Shown here: positions 45,255 through 57,357 of the stretch, piece after piece
Position numbering within the stretch: position 1 is the first letter of the stretch
Layout of the letters: the number at the start of each line of letters is the position of its first letter
Assembly: GCA_014218235.1 (NCBI GenBank)
Contig: CM024753.1
Span: 177,172,348-177,236,347 of the forward strand
From: Colocasia esculenta
Taxonomy: Eukaryota; Streptophyta; Magnoliopsida; Alismatales; Araceae
Direction: 5' to 3'
DNA: 64,000 nt
The notes under the pieces: generated by a model
What the model was told of the DNA's origin: nothing
What the model saw: only the letters and a program-made list of their open reading frames with translations
Database searches by the model: none
Program-made: the position numbers and the translations under genes

Positions 45255-48093
45255 TTACTATTACCTAAAAAGGAATGTCGTCCTCGACATTTAGAATGAA
45301 ACCACGGTAATTAAACCGGACTATCACCTAAAAAGAAATAAAGTCATATACAGAACAAGTAGGATACACTTTCTCTACACTTGCCTTTCAAACCATCTTA
45401 CACTCGCTGATTTATTCTACTCAATTCCGCACCTGTTCTACTTTTCCTTTCTCCTTCACTTATTCACAACTGCTCTGCTCGATTACTGCAATATGTCCTT
45501 CCTCTGTTTTTCGACTTTAGGTGATTCTACCATGCTGTTGGCGCTTTATCTCCTTGGACTCGACCTGGTTCTACATTTTTTCGGCTGTGTTTGCAATATT
45601 TTTTTATTTTTTTATTTTTCTTTCTGGGCTGCTTTTCTTGTTCGAATCTTCTTACCTTACCTTGCCACTCTTAGGTGCTCTGCCATGTAAAATCCTCTTT
45701 GAAACCTCCAATTTTTCGGTGCCATTTCATTATCTGTCTTTCACTGCCAACTGTTACACTGCCTCATCTATACTCACATTCTCAACTGCCAGCTTCCCAA
45801 AGAAAATCACATTACCAAAACTGAATTTCCTGCCTCTTCATACCATTCTGCTCATGCTGCTTTAACTGATACCTGGTCAAAAACCACTGCCTCTTTGCCT
45901 AACTGTGCAAAAATCTCAAACTCTTCTTTAATCAATCAAACCTCGAATAACCCGTGAATATCAAATCTTTCATACTTCTGCTGCTCTACTTTGATTACAT
46001 TGGATACTTGGCATAATATCCCATAAATTCTGCTCTCACTATTGCTTCCAATTACTTTCCACTTTCACTACTACTCTGGCTCCAGCTGGATTCAATTCTA
46101 ACTTTACTTGCTTCTCATATTGCTTTACTCAATCAATTAACACTGAAAGGAAATACCGAAATTTCTGAACTGCTTTCTCTAATACTTCCATTCTGGTTAT
46201 GTCACATGCTTATATTCTGAATGTTGCTATACCGCTATTGATATATCCTGCTCTTTATATACCTTTCTTACTATAAATAACATTCTCTGAATGATTTAAT
46301 CAAATCTATAATCTTTCAAAATACATGTTCTTATTAATGCCATGGCGCTGCACTCTCTTTATCGGGAAAATAAAATTGCTCAATTAAAACTGCACATATT
46401 CTACCTTTTCTCTCTCAATCAAGTGCCACCTGATCTCAAACTATTCATTTTTTAACTGATCACACTTTAATTCTGATTTCTATACATTTCTAGCTCTTTC
46501 TGTTCAATTCTGCCATACTCTAATCTGTTTATTATTCCTTAACAAATCTGCCTTTTATTCTTACATCAACTCTGAAATACCTTTACAAAAGAATACCTCT
46601 ACTTAACTAAATCACTTTTTGTATGCGGTCAAACAAACTCTTGCTGAACATTTTCTAAACCATCCAATTACATTCATTTCATAATCTGCTATACTCTTTC
46701 TTTCTCTGGTTAATAACTTGCCAATTGTATCAACCATAATATCATTTCTACAAAATATTTCTCTTAACCACTCTTCTATCTGACTAATCTCATTGTACTA
46801 TTCATTCTGCAATTCTTGTTAACATACAAACATCCTTTATTGATAAACTGCCAAAACCAGAACTTGAAACCAATCCCTTTAGTTCCAATAACTTGCTCTG
46901 CCTGATTCCTCTATTCCACATTATTGCTTTATTTTTAAATACTGAAGATATCATTGCTACAACATACCCACTATTATCTTTTTCATTCAAACCCTTACTT
47001 GAATTCTTTACACAATCCGCCTTACCATTTCAGTTAGCTTGATATTCCTTATCTGCTTCTCAACTGATCCATCTCTTTCTATTCCGACCCACATAACTCT
47101 ATTTTACTTTAAATATTCTCAACCTTAACCTTAATCTTTCCCAAGCTACACACAACTGCTAAATCTCATTGATCTTATCTGTTACACTGCAATCTTCAAT
47201 AGCTCATTCTATGGAATCTTCATAATTACTACTTGCCAATTAAATATCTTTCCTCTGAAATTCTTAGAAAAATCCAACTGCATCCAAATCTTCCTTTACC
47301 ATATCTTTATCCAACTGATTACCTCGTCACATACTTGCACTTATCTTTTCATCAAACTTCCTATTACTTCCATTATTCACAACAGCATTATTTTCAAACT
47401 CTTTACTGCACTCATCTCTATTCACAAAACACACTTAGTCTGACCGTCACGAATCACTGCTACTCTGTTTACCAGTACCTTGTCTCAAACTAATCTGCCT
47501 CACTTAATTATCCCAATCTTTCCATACCACTAATCATATTATCATCCAAACTGCTTCTTAATACTTACTAGCACAAATCTTAAACACAAAAATGCCTCTG
47601 CCAAGGTTCTCAACCACAATCCTTAACACCCACTATTCCTCATTAATAACATTGTTCCACTGCTTCTCTATCACACCATTACCTTATACCTGTCTCTGCC
47701 AATTCTGTACCTCATTAAAACACCTTCAACACATTAAAACATATCCTTTCTAGAACACAACTTATCTTTGCTGAACATCATAACTGAATTCACTAATCCT
47801 CTTAATTCTGTAACTGAGAACCTTTAAACAACTGCACTTTAACAGCAGCCGGCACACTGGTATAACTACTCAAACTACACTATTAGCCAAACCATTTCCC
47901 TGCCACCACCAGCAATTGCCAAGCTATCCAACCATACATACAATTCACATACCAGAAAACTCATGTGAAAACCATACTAAAAATCACATAAAACTGCAGA
48001 CTTACTACCAGCAGTGGACATTAAACCATGTCTTGGGACATTGTAACTTCAATGTCTTTTCATATTCTAACTGGACCATGCTCTGATACCAAC
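45255..48093 (-). other. Element C interior, pyrimidine-rich and non-coding
   Basis: About 2.8 kb, T/C-rich on the + strand, no supported ORF (the ORF at 45521-45865 is low-complexity and hydrophobic). In its own sense it ends near GTCGAGGACGACATTCCTTT before TGTAATG, a sequence style common at the 3' end of plant chromoviruses. Confidence 0.75.
48080..48091 (-). promoter_or_regulatory. Element C primer-binding site
   Basis: GCTCTGATACCA, two bases from the LTR at 48094, methionine-tRNA type. Confidence 0.9.
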
Positions 48094-50994
48094 TTTAACG
48101 GCCCTGGATATCTATGCCCAATAAGGCTCCATATCCAAGTCTGCCTCCCGCGATCAGACCGAAGTCTCGCAAGGGATAGCTCTCACAAGTGTTCAGTAAG
48201 AATATAAAAGACAACAACAACTATATAAACACAAGAAAGTACATGTGCTCATACATGTATATAATAATTTACAACTGTCCCAATACATTATTACATGTCC
48301 AATTAATGAGTACAACTACCAGGGGCATACCCTAAGGGAGCAAAACACAACTATAACTCAACTGCTGGTGGTACAAGTCTGCCCCAACGCCACTGCAAGC
48401 CCAACACACAGCAAGTCCTGAAAGGAACTATAGGGAAGTGAGTCTCAACAAGTCACATGCTCAGTAGGGACCACCCAAAAATAACACACGAAACTAAAGA
48501 GACCTCAACCCCAGAGGGTCTCACTGGCAACACCGATAGCCAAACCATATCATGCTCAACGATCATAACAAATAACAACTAAAATATAAACATATCAACA
48601 AACATATAATCCTTGGAAGGAAATAGGAGCAACAGGACTAGCTCAGCACCACTAGTCCGCCCAACAACTGAAATGCCTAGGCCATAGACCTCATAGGCTA
48701 ACCATTACAACAACTGGTCGTCTAAGCTACAACCTTCACAGGCAACCACTGCCTAGGTTACAAGCTTCACAGGCAACCTACCTATTTAGGGTAACAAGAC
48801 TGGCATCAACAAGCCAATCCACCTCACACTAACACCTCACACCGAAGATGAGTAAAACACAACATGTGGAAGGTCACTCCATAGACCTCCACAGAACATA
48901 AGTCCACCTCTACACCTGAAGAGGTTGGTACACGAAGTACCATAACACACAGTTACCCACGAAGGGCACAAGTACCTACTACCATGAGGTACCACCGGGG
49001 AACCACAACCAGAACTGTGCCACTACCAGGGCACACCACAATGAGTCAAACATCAACCAACATTTCACACACACAAGCCACAACCAGTGGCATAGCACGA
49101 GTCGAAAAGGAACGACGCCACCACACGGGAACGGACTACTGGTTCATGATGCCAGTATCTAACCCGGACAACACAACACAAGAACCACCTCTCAGTCTCA
49201 TAGCCATGGACACACAGTCCAGCTACCACTCCACAACCACACAGTAAAGCCAAAGAACAGTGGAGACCAACCAACACCACACCTGCAGACCACACAGCTG
49301 CAAGCCCATGCCTGGCGCCTTTAAGGACTCTGGCCCGAGCTCCCCAAAGTGAGGCACTGGAAACACGGGACTAGCTGGGGACCAGTATGTCTACTGGTGT
49401 CCGTCCCCCCAACCACGAGCGCGCTACAAGCGACTGCACACCCACAAACACAAGCCGCTGCCCCCAGTCGTCTTTCCCTCAACTGGATGTACAACTCAAA
49501 CACAGGAGTGAGGGTGTCCAGGAAGACGACTCAGACCTCAGTGGTACACACCGTACCGGGACACGCCCCGAGCACAACGTGCCTAGCTCACACAGAACCT
49601 GGGGTATCCGACTGAAGAGGCATTCCGGAATAGGCACCAGACCACCAAACTCAGCAACACTCAAACCACGATACATACATATATAATCTTTATTACAAAC
49701 CATGGTACAAGTGTCAGGAATAGCTTATCCCCGGTCACTATGTGACCTACGAGCTATCCTACCCAGACACGTACATGAACTACATTAACCAATAATAACC
49801 TGGCCTATCATTGATCATCTTATGACCTCCATTGCCACATTAAACACAATATATAATGACCACTTAATAACCATACACTAACTCTTAACCCTACACATGA
49901 TTTACTACTTAAATCATCTTAAATAACCTATAAAAGACATCAAAGGACCGAGGCTAGGTTCACACTGGAACCTCACTGCCCAAACACCACAAACTAATCA
50001 CGACGGACACAGTCGTCGTACTACTCGCCACGCACACATAAATCACATACACACTGCTCAAACCACGTAAACACCACGCCAACCATGTAAACATCATGCT
50101 CCTCGAGCGCTACAGGTGCCAATGCACCACTTACCAATGCCTTACACATCACACAACGATAATCCGATAGATATGCTATCATGCACATACATAAAGCCCA
50201 CTGAACTAGAACGCGATGGGTCGGCTTGTCGTGTTTAGAACGCGACAGGAGGCTCTGTTGCCTTCACAAGCAGGAACCCTAATCGGGTTCCCATCTCTGG
50301 ATCTCCTAAACAAACCCTATAAAACGATGTAAAAACCCATTTCTCATGCTCTACTCAATGTCTTAGCATGGTATCTACCATTTATTAAGTGAGTAACAAG
50401 CTATTCATACTTCACATGCAATCCACAACGTAAAACGGGGCGGAATCTCCCTAACTCTGTGAAGAATAGCGATACCCCAGTGTTTCCCCCGCTCCGCGCG
50501 ACGTCCTCGCGGTGAGACCACACCGAAAACACCTCCAGAACCCCGAATCGCCTGAAAACCTCCGCAAAAACTCCTCCCTGGCCGAGTAGAGCTTGTTGAA
50601 GCTCTGTTTGGCCGACCTATCTTAAAAACGCACCACAGTTGGGAACGCGACGTACCCTACAGTCGCGACCTGAACACGACGGAGAAGGCCGTCGCGTTCC
50701 CATGGTCGGCGTCAGCAGGCCACCCAGCGCGCGACACACGGCAGACATGTAGATGAAGACCGCTCCGTGGTGGCAACTAGAACGCGACACCCAGGGCCAT
50801 CGCGTTTAGAACGCGACGCTAGGCCCTGTCGCGTTCACAGACAGTGAATAGAGGGGTGCTTTGGGCTCGAACCGCCGGCCCACAAATCCCCGAAAACCTG
50901 CATAAACACCTATAACACACGTCATTGGCCACACACTGGCCACCACAACCACTAAGCGAGGATCCACAAGGATCCAAAAAATGTGCACGTTACA
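48094..50994 (-). repeat. Element C 5' LTR
   Basis: 2901 bp. The inner end reads TTTAACGG (TG changed to TT). The outer end is CACGTTACA. GAACGCGAC/GTCGCGTTC words cluster at 50206-50270 and 50640-50840. Chance ORFs only. Confidence 0.9.
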
Positions 50995-51443
50995 GTTATA
51001 TTTAGATAACATGGTCCTGGCCATATCCAATAGGGTTCTATTCTTCCTCTCAGCTACTCCATTTTGCTGTGGTGTTCTAGGTGCTGAGAAACTGTGTTCT
51101 ACACCCTGATCATTACAAAATTCTACAAATATGTTGTTTTGGAATCTCCTCCATGATCTGAACGGATATTGATGATGCTGAACTTCTTATCTTTTTGAAC
51201 AAGTTTGTTGAACTTCACAAACTCTCAACGTGTCCTCTTTATGCTCAAGAAATGATACCCATGTGAATCTTGATAATCATCAACTATAATGAATCCAAAG
51301 TTCTCCTCCCAGACTAGTAGTTCTCATTGGTCCAAACAAGTCCATGTGTAGCAGTTCTAGTGGTTGGGAGGTAGTGACTACTATCTTGGATTCGAAGGAA
51401 GATTTTGCATGCTTTCCTTTTGCACATGGCTCACAAATACTGT
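50995..51443 (-). pseudogene. Element G integrase core
   Basis: Continues from the GAG-pre-integrase block through CEPCAKGKHAKS-like, ELLHMDLFGPMRTTS (first Asp), RSDHGG (second Asp) and NGVAERKNRTLLDMARTM (third acidic residue, Glu intact), then SKYN before element C. Several frameshifts lie between 51443 and 51130, so it is read here by motif rather than one frame. Confidence 0.82.
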
Positions 51444-51950
51444 CTATCTTGAGTTAATCTTCGGTAGACCTTCTGCTAGATCATGTTTGATGAGTTTTCT
51501 TATTCCATCTAGGCTGCAGTGACCTAATCTTCTGTGCCACAGCTTAGCATTCTGCTCTTTACTTGCTGCTAGACAAATGTCTTGATTCTTTAATTCTTCT
51601 AGATGTAGCACATATAAATTCTTTTCTCTATTGGCTTCGAAGATAGTTGCACCATCCTTGATAATCAGACATTTGGATTCCTGAAATTTGATCTGGTGAC
51701 CCTTATCGCACAGTTGGCTAATACTTATTAGATTGTGCTTGAGTCCTTTGACGCATAGAACATCTTCTATAAAGATTTTGTCTTGACTTCCAATGGATCC
51801 ACAACCAATTACTAACCCTTTTCCATTATCTCCATAGGTTACTGTACCTTCTTCATTTTTGATATGAGAGAATAGTTTCTTGTTACCTGTTATATGCCTT
51901 GAGCACCCACTGTCCAGGTACCACTTTGATGCTCTAAGGCTTCCCTGCAA
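51444..51950 (-). pseudogene. Element G protease and GAG-pre-integrase
   Basis: An open 168-codon stretch: QGSLRASKWYLDSGCSRHIT (active D-S-G intact), GCGSIGSQDKIFIEDVLCVK, HNLISISQLCDKGHQIKFQ and the zinc-site half LWHRRLGHCSLDGIRKLIKH. It ends in TAG after INSR, where A reads on (RLDNICEPC). The protease cuts the polyprotein; the HHCC domain starts integrase. This is the best preserved protease in the window. Confidence 0.92.
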
Positions 51951-51964
51951 TAAATCAATGAGAT

Positions 51965-53734
51965 TTAGGTACCCAGTTCTTTTGGGTCTAGTTGGTTAGC
52001 TTCTTCACAATTTCTTTTGGGAATCCATTTTAGGTGTTTGGTAGTACAAGTTATTTTAGTGTGACATAATTTGTTACAGTGAGTGCAACAAGGAATATTG
52101 TTTATTATCATGTTTGGCTTATGGTTCTTACTGTTTTTTGTTTTATTGTTGAGATTTTGTTCAGCTACGAATTTTGGTGTTAGGTAGATTTTAGGATGAA
52201 TTACGGTTTCATTATCTGGTGGGGTATATCCTAAGCCATAGTTTTTCTTACTTGATCTTCTTGCTCCTTTTAATATTAAGGAAGATTTTCCATTTGTGAA
52301 TTTTTCAATCGTGGCTGTTAAGTATTCATTATCTTTTGTTAGTGTGTTAATTTCACTTTTAAGTTTACTTGTGGTTTCCTGATTTTCTAAGTTTGATATC
52401 TTCTCATTTTTTAATTTTTTTCTCTTCGCATAGTAGTTCATTTCTCCTTTTTAGTTCAGAAATTTTTTTTCTAACTGTTCAATTTCAGATTTTAGAATTG
52501 AGTTTGTTATTTTAAGACATGCATACTTTTCTTAGTTGTTTTTAAAAGTTTACAGACATCTTTATATTTACTATATAATTCATTAAAAACATCTTCTAAA
52601 CTATCTGAATCTGATTCATTGCAAGAAGTAAGGATGATTCAGAAGATATCTTATCATCAATATTTACCATGAAGGCCAGGTTGGCCTTTTCTTCTTCTTC
52701 TTCACCTGAGCTTGACTCACTGTCTGAGTCACTTTCGTTGTTCCATGCAGCAGCCATGGCCTTCTTCTTGTACTTTTTGAATTTCTTCATGTTGTCCTTC
52801 TTCTTGAACTATGTCTTCTTTAATTTGACACCAGCTCGGCTTAATGTGTCCGGCTTTCTTCCACTCGTAGCATATTGGTTCTGATTTCTTTACATCTTTA
52901 GCTTTAGATCTTTTGAAGTCTCTACCTTTCTCGAAATGCCTTCTTCCTGACTGATACTTCTTCTTAGCCAGTATGCGCTGCAATCTTCTGGAGAGAAAGG
53001 CTTTTCATCTTCACTGCTTCCATTGCTTTTGTCACTTTCTGATTCACCATCAGATGTGGCTTCTGTGGCCTTGAGAGCATTGTTGTGCTTCTTCTTGCTA
53101 GAGGATTCTCTCAGGCTTTCCATATTTATCTTATGAGCCATCAGAGACCCAATGAGTTTTTCAAGTGACATTCTCCTAAGATTGTTGGCTTCTTCTATAG
53201 CTGTTGCTTTTGGAGTCTATGAGGTTAGTAGGGATCTTAGTATTTTCCTTACCACGTCTCCAATTTCATACATTTTCCAAGCCTGGCCAACCCGTTGGTG
53301 ATGTCTATGAATCTACTGTACATTTGAGAGATGGACTCTCCAGACTGCATTTGAAATCTTTCATATTGAGCTACCAGAATATCTATTCTTATTTCTTTTA
53401 CCTTGTCAGTTCCTTCATATGTGAGTCTCAGCTTTTCCCATATTTCCATATCTGATTTACAGGCTAAAATCCTGTTAAATTCTTTCTTACTCAGCGCATA
53501 GCACATTATACTTTTAGCCTGACTATTTTGAGATAATTTCTTCTTGTCTTCATCTGTCCATTTATCTTTACTGTTTGTTACCAAGAGGTCTCCTTCTTCA
53601 ATAATTGACCAAAGCTGAAAATCAATACCTTGAAGGAAGAACTCCATCCGTGTCTTCTAGTAGTTGTAATTTTCACCGTCGAATAGAGGAGGTCTGTCAA
53701 CAGACTGACCTTCTGCATAACCTTGAGCTGCCAT
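51965..53734 (-). pseudogene. Element G gag
   Basis: The ATG at 53734 opens MAAQGYAEGQSVDRPPLFDG, 49 bases after the primer site. A TAG replaces the conserved tryptophan (NYNY, stop, KTRMEF). The capsid-like part is open from 53647 to about 53270 (WSIIEEGDLLVTNSKDKWTD, QMQSGESISQMYSRFIDITN), then a frameshift at LGKCMK. SLEKLIGSLMAHKINMESL follows. The first knuckle reads CYEWKKAGHIKPSWC, so one zinc ligand is lost. An acidic tail and coiled coil lead to the second knuckle CTHCNKLCHTKITC (G changed to C). Two small deletions near 51965-51995 alter the GPKRTWVPK motif; the ancestral frame would end in TGA there. Dead copy. Confidence 0.9.
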
Positions 53735-53782
53735 TTATATTTGCTCTTCAGATCGTGAGATCTACTTACTCGAAGAAACTTG

Positions 53783-53794
53783 GCTCTGATACCA
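53783..53794 (-). promoter_or_regulatory. Element G primer-binding site
   Basis: GCTCTGATACCA on +, two bases from the LTR at 53797. Confidence 0.94.
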
Positions 53795-53796
53795 CT

Positions 53797-56016
53797 TGTT
53801 GCCCAGATAGCAAGCCCAGAGGGGGGGTGAATGGATTGCTAAAAATTTCTTCTTACAATGATTCCTGTAAATAAACACACTTGACAGACAACACTAAAAT
53901 AGATAGTTAGAGTTAGTGTTAATCAAAACAAAGAGACCATCACATAGACAACAAGAAATTTTATCCTGGTTCGGATCTCTTATCCCAAGGAGTCCTACGT
54001 CCAGTTCCCAAGCAGCCACTTAGGATTCCACTAAACAAGGGTACAGTCCCCCTTAAGGACACTTACACATCCAACAACAATTGGCCTTCTCTTCTCTACC
54101 AGAAGAGGAATCGCTCCACCTGATGCAACAGGTCTTCTCTTCACACCCGAAGAGGAATGCTCATATAAAGAATGAGTTGAAAGAGAAAGGCCCCAAGACC
54201 AAGCTTATGATCACTGCTTGATCTGAGGCGAAGTCTGAGAGACACTAGATTATCACAAATGGACTCTCAGATCAACGCAAGCTCTCAAAGGCAATGCGGT
54301 ATTCAACAGAGAGCTAAGAGCTATAGAAAGTTCGAATGGAAGAGCTGGCTTTTGTTGTTCTTCAGGTGACTGAGATGTTCAAGCTTCTCAAAGGTTGTTC
54401 CTAAAAGAAGTGAGACTTGTGCTTGGAGTCACCAGTCTTCTTTTATCTTCTTTGAAATAATTTGACCGTTGAAGTATCTGTTGTCTCATATCTTCATGCA
54501 CGTTGGAGTATCTGGTCCGAATTATGGAGCAGGTGAGCTTGCAGCCATTAATGCCCAGATTGACACATACACTCATGAGAAGAGATAGTCTGAATCTTCT
54601 ATCCTCTTGTCAGGTTTGACAGGTCCATCTTTGCAATGTGTGTTTCTACCGGAAACCCTGCACATAATAAATGCTGACACCTAGACAACTTATCTTTGTC
54701 TAAACTGTCAGTCAACATTAGTAGTCGTGTAGTATGAAGATACACAAGAAGGGAAATGCCATTCTGTCATAATGAAAAGTGTGACTTTGTGTGTCATAGG
54801 CAAGATAGGTAAAAGATATATCGTGCAGAGGTTTGTACTGTCACAATAAATGTTAGAGAACATGGGATACAACATGCTTTCACAGGAAAGCTTGAAATCC
54901 ACAAAGATTTGAAATACATTTGAATATCATATGGAATGAACTAAAGAATGTTTAAAAAAGATTTAAACGAGAATGTTTGACAACTGTCTTAAGTGAAATC
55001 AATAACAGAGGGTTGATGTAGCTATACCCAGAGGGAGTCGATATTGATATAAAATCAATGATATAATCATAAGTCAAGTGAGAATGTAATCCATATTGAA
55101 ATCAAGTCGATGTGAGCATAATCCATGTTTTAATGAAATCGATGTTCTGTGCATAGTCGTTGTTTAATTGAAGTTGATATGTTGATAAAATGGTTGTTTG
55201 AGACGAAGTCGATATAATCATGAAGTCGTTGTTTCATATGAAGTCGTTGTTCTACTGAAATCGTTGTTTAAGTGAAGTCGTTGTAAAATATGATATCATT
55301 GTTACATATGAAATCGATGTTTGAGTGAAATCATTGTAGACATGAAGTCGTTGTTTACCGAAATCGATGAAGCACCCAATCATTGTTTAAGTGAGACGAA
55401 ATCATTATAGCAACCAAATTGTTGTTTAAGTGAAGTGAAATCGTTGTTGTAATGAAATCGATGTTTCTATGAAGTCATTGTAGCGACGAAGTCGATGTTT
55501 TTATGAAATCGCTGTAACAACCAAATCGTTGTTTAAGTGAAGTGAAATCGTTGTTGCAATGAAATCGATGTTTCTATGAAGTCGTTGTAGAGACGAAGTC
55601 GATGTCTTTATGAAATCATTGTAACAATGAAGTCGATGTTTAAGTAAGACAAAATAGATGTAGAATCGAAATCGATGTTCTAGCTATGAAGTCGTTGTAA
55701 GACCGAAATCGTTGTTTTACTTATGAAATCAATGTTTACTCATGAAGTTGTTGTTTTAGTGAAACTGATGTAGGGATAAAATCAATGTTCTTCAAAAGAA
55801 ATCGTTGTTCTATCAAAGAAGTAAGTGTGTACTTAGACAAAACATATGCATTGAACTTCAGATAGAAGTGTGTGTAGACAACTTACAGATATTGCTTGAA
55901 TTACTGCCTGTGGATAAACTTCAGAAAATATTGTTAGAAAGTACATTTCAAAGTTTTGTTCATCACCAAAAATACATATAATAATAATAAATTACTTGGA
56001 GATGGACTGATCATCA
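53797..56016 (-). repeat. Element G 5' LTR (2220 bp)
   Basis: Begins TGTTGCCCAGATAGC and ends GGACTGATCATCA on the + strand. About 110 bp shorter than its 3' partner, mostly within the array (55030-55840). A G-run of seven lies near 53821 against about 17 in the other LTR. Confidence 0.93.
55030..55840 (-). repeat. Short-motif array in G 5' LTR
   Basis: GAAGTCGTTG and GAAATCGATG/GAAATCGTTG words alternating as in 19010-19850, with different unit counts. Confidence 0.85.
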
Positions 56017-56021
56017 GGATC

Positions 56022-56936
56022 CATTGATGAATCTTTGTGCAAGTATTTTGAGAAGCTAATGCAGGGAGAATTTGAAATGAGCATGCTGGGAGAACTCAAC
56101 TACTTCCTTGGGTTACAAATCAAGCAAAGCAATGAAGGTACACACATTTGTCAAGCAAAATACACCAAGAAGCTGTTAAAGAAATTCGGGTTTGATAATG
56201 CTAAACCACTATCCACTCCAATGAGCACATCCATCAGGTTAGACAGTGATAAAGATGGTAAGAAAGTTGATCATAAACTTTATAGAGGTATGATTGGGTC
56301 ATTGATTTATTTAACAGCTAGTAGACCTGATATTCTATTTAGTGTATGTATGTGTGCAAGATATCAATATGATCTTAAGGAATCTCATTTAATATCTGTT
56401 AAGAGGATCTTTAGATATTTAGCCAATACTCATAACTTAGGTCTATGGTATCCTAAATCTTGTGAAACTTGTTTAGTTGGTTATTCGGATGCTGACTATG
56501 CCGGATGCAAAGTAGATAGAAAAAGCACCAGTGGTGGCTATCAATTTCTTGCAGGATACTTGATCTCTTGGTCATCAAAGAAGCAAATTTCAGTGGCTCT
56601 ATCAACAGCTGAAGCTGAATATGTAGTTGTTGGAAGCTGTTGCACTCAACTCTTATGGATCAAACAACAGCTTGAAGACTATGGATTGCACATCAAGACC
56701 ATCCCGCTGCTGTGTGGCAACACAAGTGCAATAAATCTCACTGAAAAATTCAGTACAACATTCCAGGACGAAACATATAGAGGTCAGATATCATTTTATT
56801 TGAGATCATATAGCTAATGGTAATATTAATATTTCATTTGTGGATACTCAAAATCAGTTAGCAGATATCTTTACAAAAGTCTTACTTGAAGAGAGATTTA
56901 CGTCTCTTAGAAGGGAACTAGACATGTGCAATTTGT
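56022..56936 (+). pseudogene. Element A reverse transcriptase end and RNase H
   Basis: Resumes A after G: DESLCKYFEKLMQGEFEMSM, LGELNYFLGLQIKQSNEGTH, PLSTPMSTSIRLDSD, YRGMIGSLIYLTASRPDILF. RNase H has LVGYSDADYAGCKVDRKSTS (first Asp), ALSTAEAEYVVVGSCCTQL (Glu) and, near the end, CGNTSAINL where D-N-x-S-A is expected. The frame is open from before 56035 to 56817, then a frameshift; the tail NISFVDTQNQLADIFTKVLL and LRRELDMCNL ends at TAA 56934-56936. RNase H removes the RNA template. Confidence 0.93.
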
Positions 56937-57138
56937 AACAGATACGTCTGTATGTAACTGATATAATATAATAAATTTTAGGATAGGATTTATCCTTTCC
57001 CGACAGATTTAAGCAAATCCACTATTCCCTACGTTATCTCTCTTATTTTGTTGTTATCTGCATTTATTGCTCCGCCGTTTCAAACGAGCCTTTATGTCCT
57101 TTCGTTACCTCTGTAACTCTTCCCTCACCGATTCGCTT

Positions 57139-57142
<4 letters not shown>

Positions 57143-57202
<60 letters not shown>
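57143..57202 (+). repeat. (CT)n microsatellite in the leader of A's third ORF
   Basis: About 28 CT units starting TTTCTCTCTCT. G has only about 8-9 units at the homologous site (33178-33195). Confidence 0.95.
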
Positions 57203-57207
<5 letters not shown>

Positions 57208-57357
57208 CTTTCAACTCGAAAGCCTGAAAAAAAAACCATCGACTCTGGAAAACCCCTCCGTGCTTTCGAAGAAAGCTTCCCTTCCCGCTCAAATTTCTTG
57301 AGGGGTTCTGTTCCTCCTTCTCCCACGATCTTCTAGAACCTTTCTTTGCTTGATTCC

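Larger units (their letters stand above)
35492..50994 (-). mobile_element. Element C: LARD-like long-LTR element inserted in G's integrase, itself split by D
   Basis: Perfect 5-bp target duplication GTTAT (35487-35491 and 50995-50999). Minus orientation from the primer site at 48080-48091. LTRs: 35492-45254 (about 3.0 kb once D and one AAATC are removed) and 48094-50994 (2901 bp). Interior 45255-48093 has no coding. Ends are TGTAACGGCC...CACGTTACA on the + strand, a 7-bp inverted terminus. LTR body resembles E most closely and B at the ends. Non-autonomous. Its LTRs differ more than B's by eye, so it is older than B and much older than D. Confidence 0.9.
17705..56016 (-). mobile_element. Element G: Sirevirus-like copia, sibling of A, inserted in A's RT
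   Basis: G lies in the minus strand with 5' LTR 53797-56016, primer site 53783-53794, gag 53734-51965, protease/integrase 51950-50995 plus 35486-34866, RT/RNase H 34856-33396, third ORF 33023-32253 plus 23080-20434, PPTs near 20036 and 20139, and 3' LTR 17705-20034. Target duplication is AGATC (17700-17704) against GGATC (56017-56021), one mismatch. Its two LTRs differ by several percent by eye, so it is not recent. B and C interrupt it. It keeps the protease D-S-G and all three integrase acidic residues at codon level, but gag and pol hold several stops and frameshifts. Confidence 0.92.
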
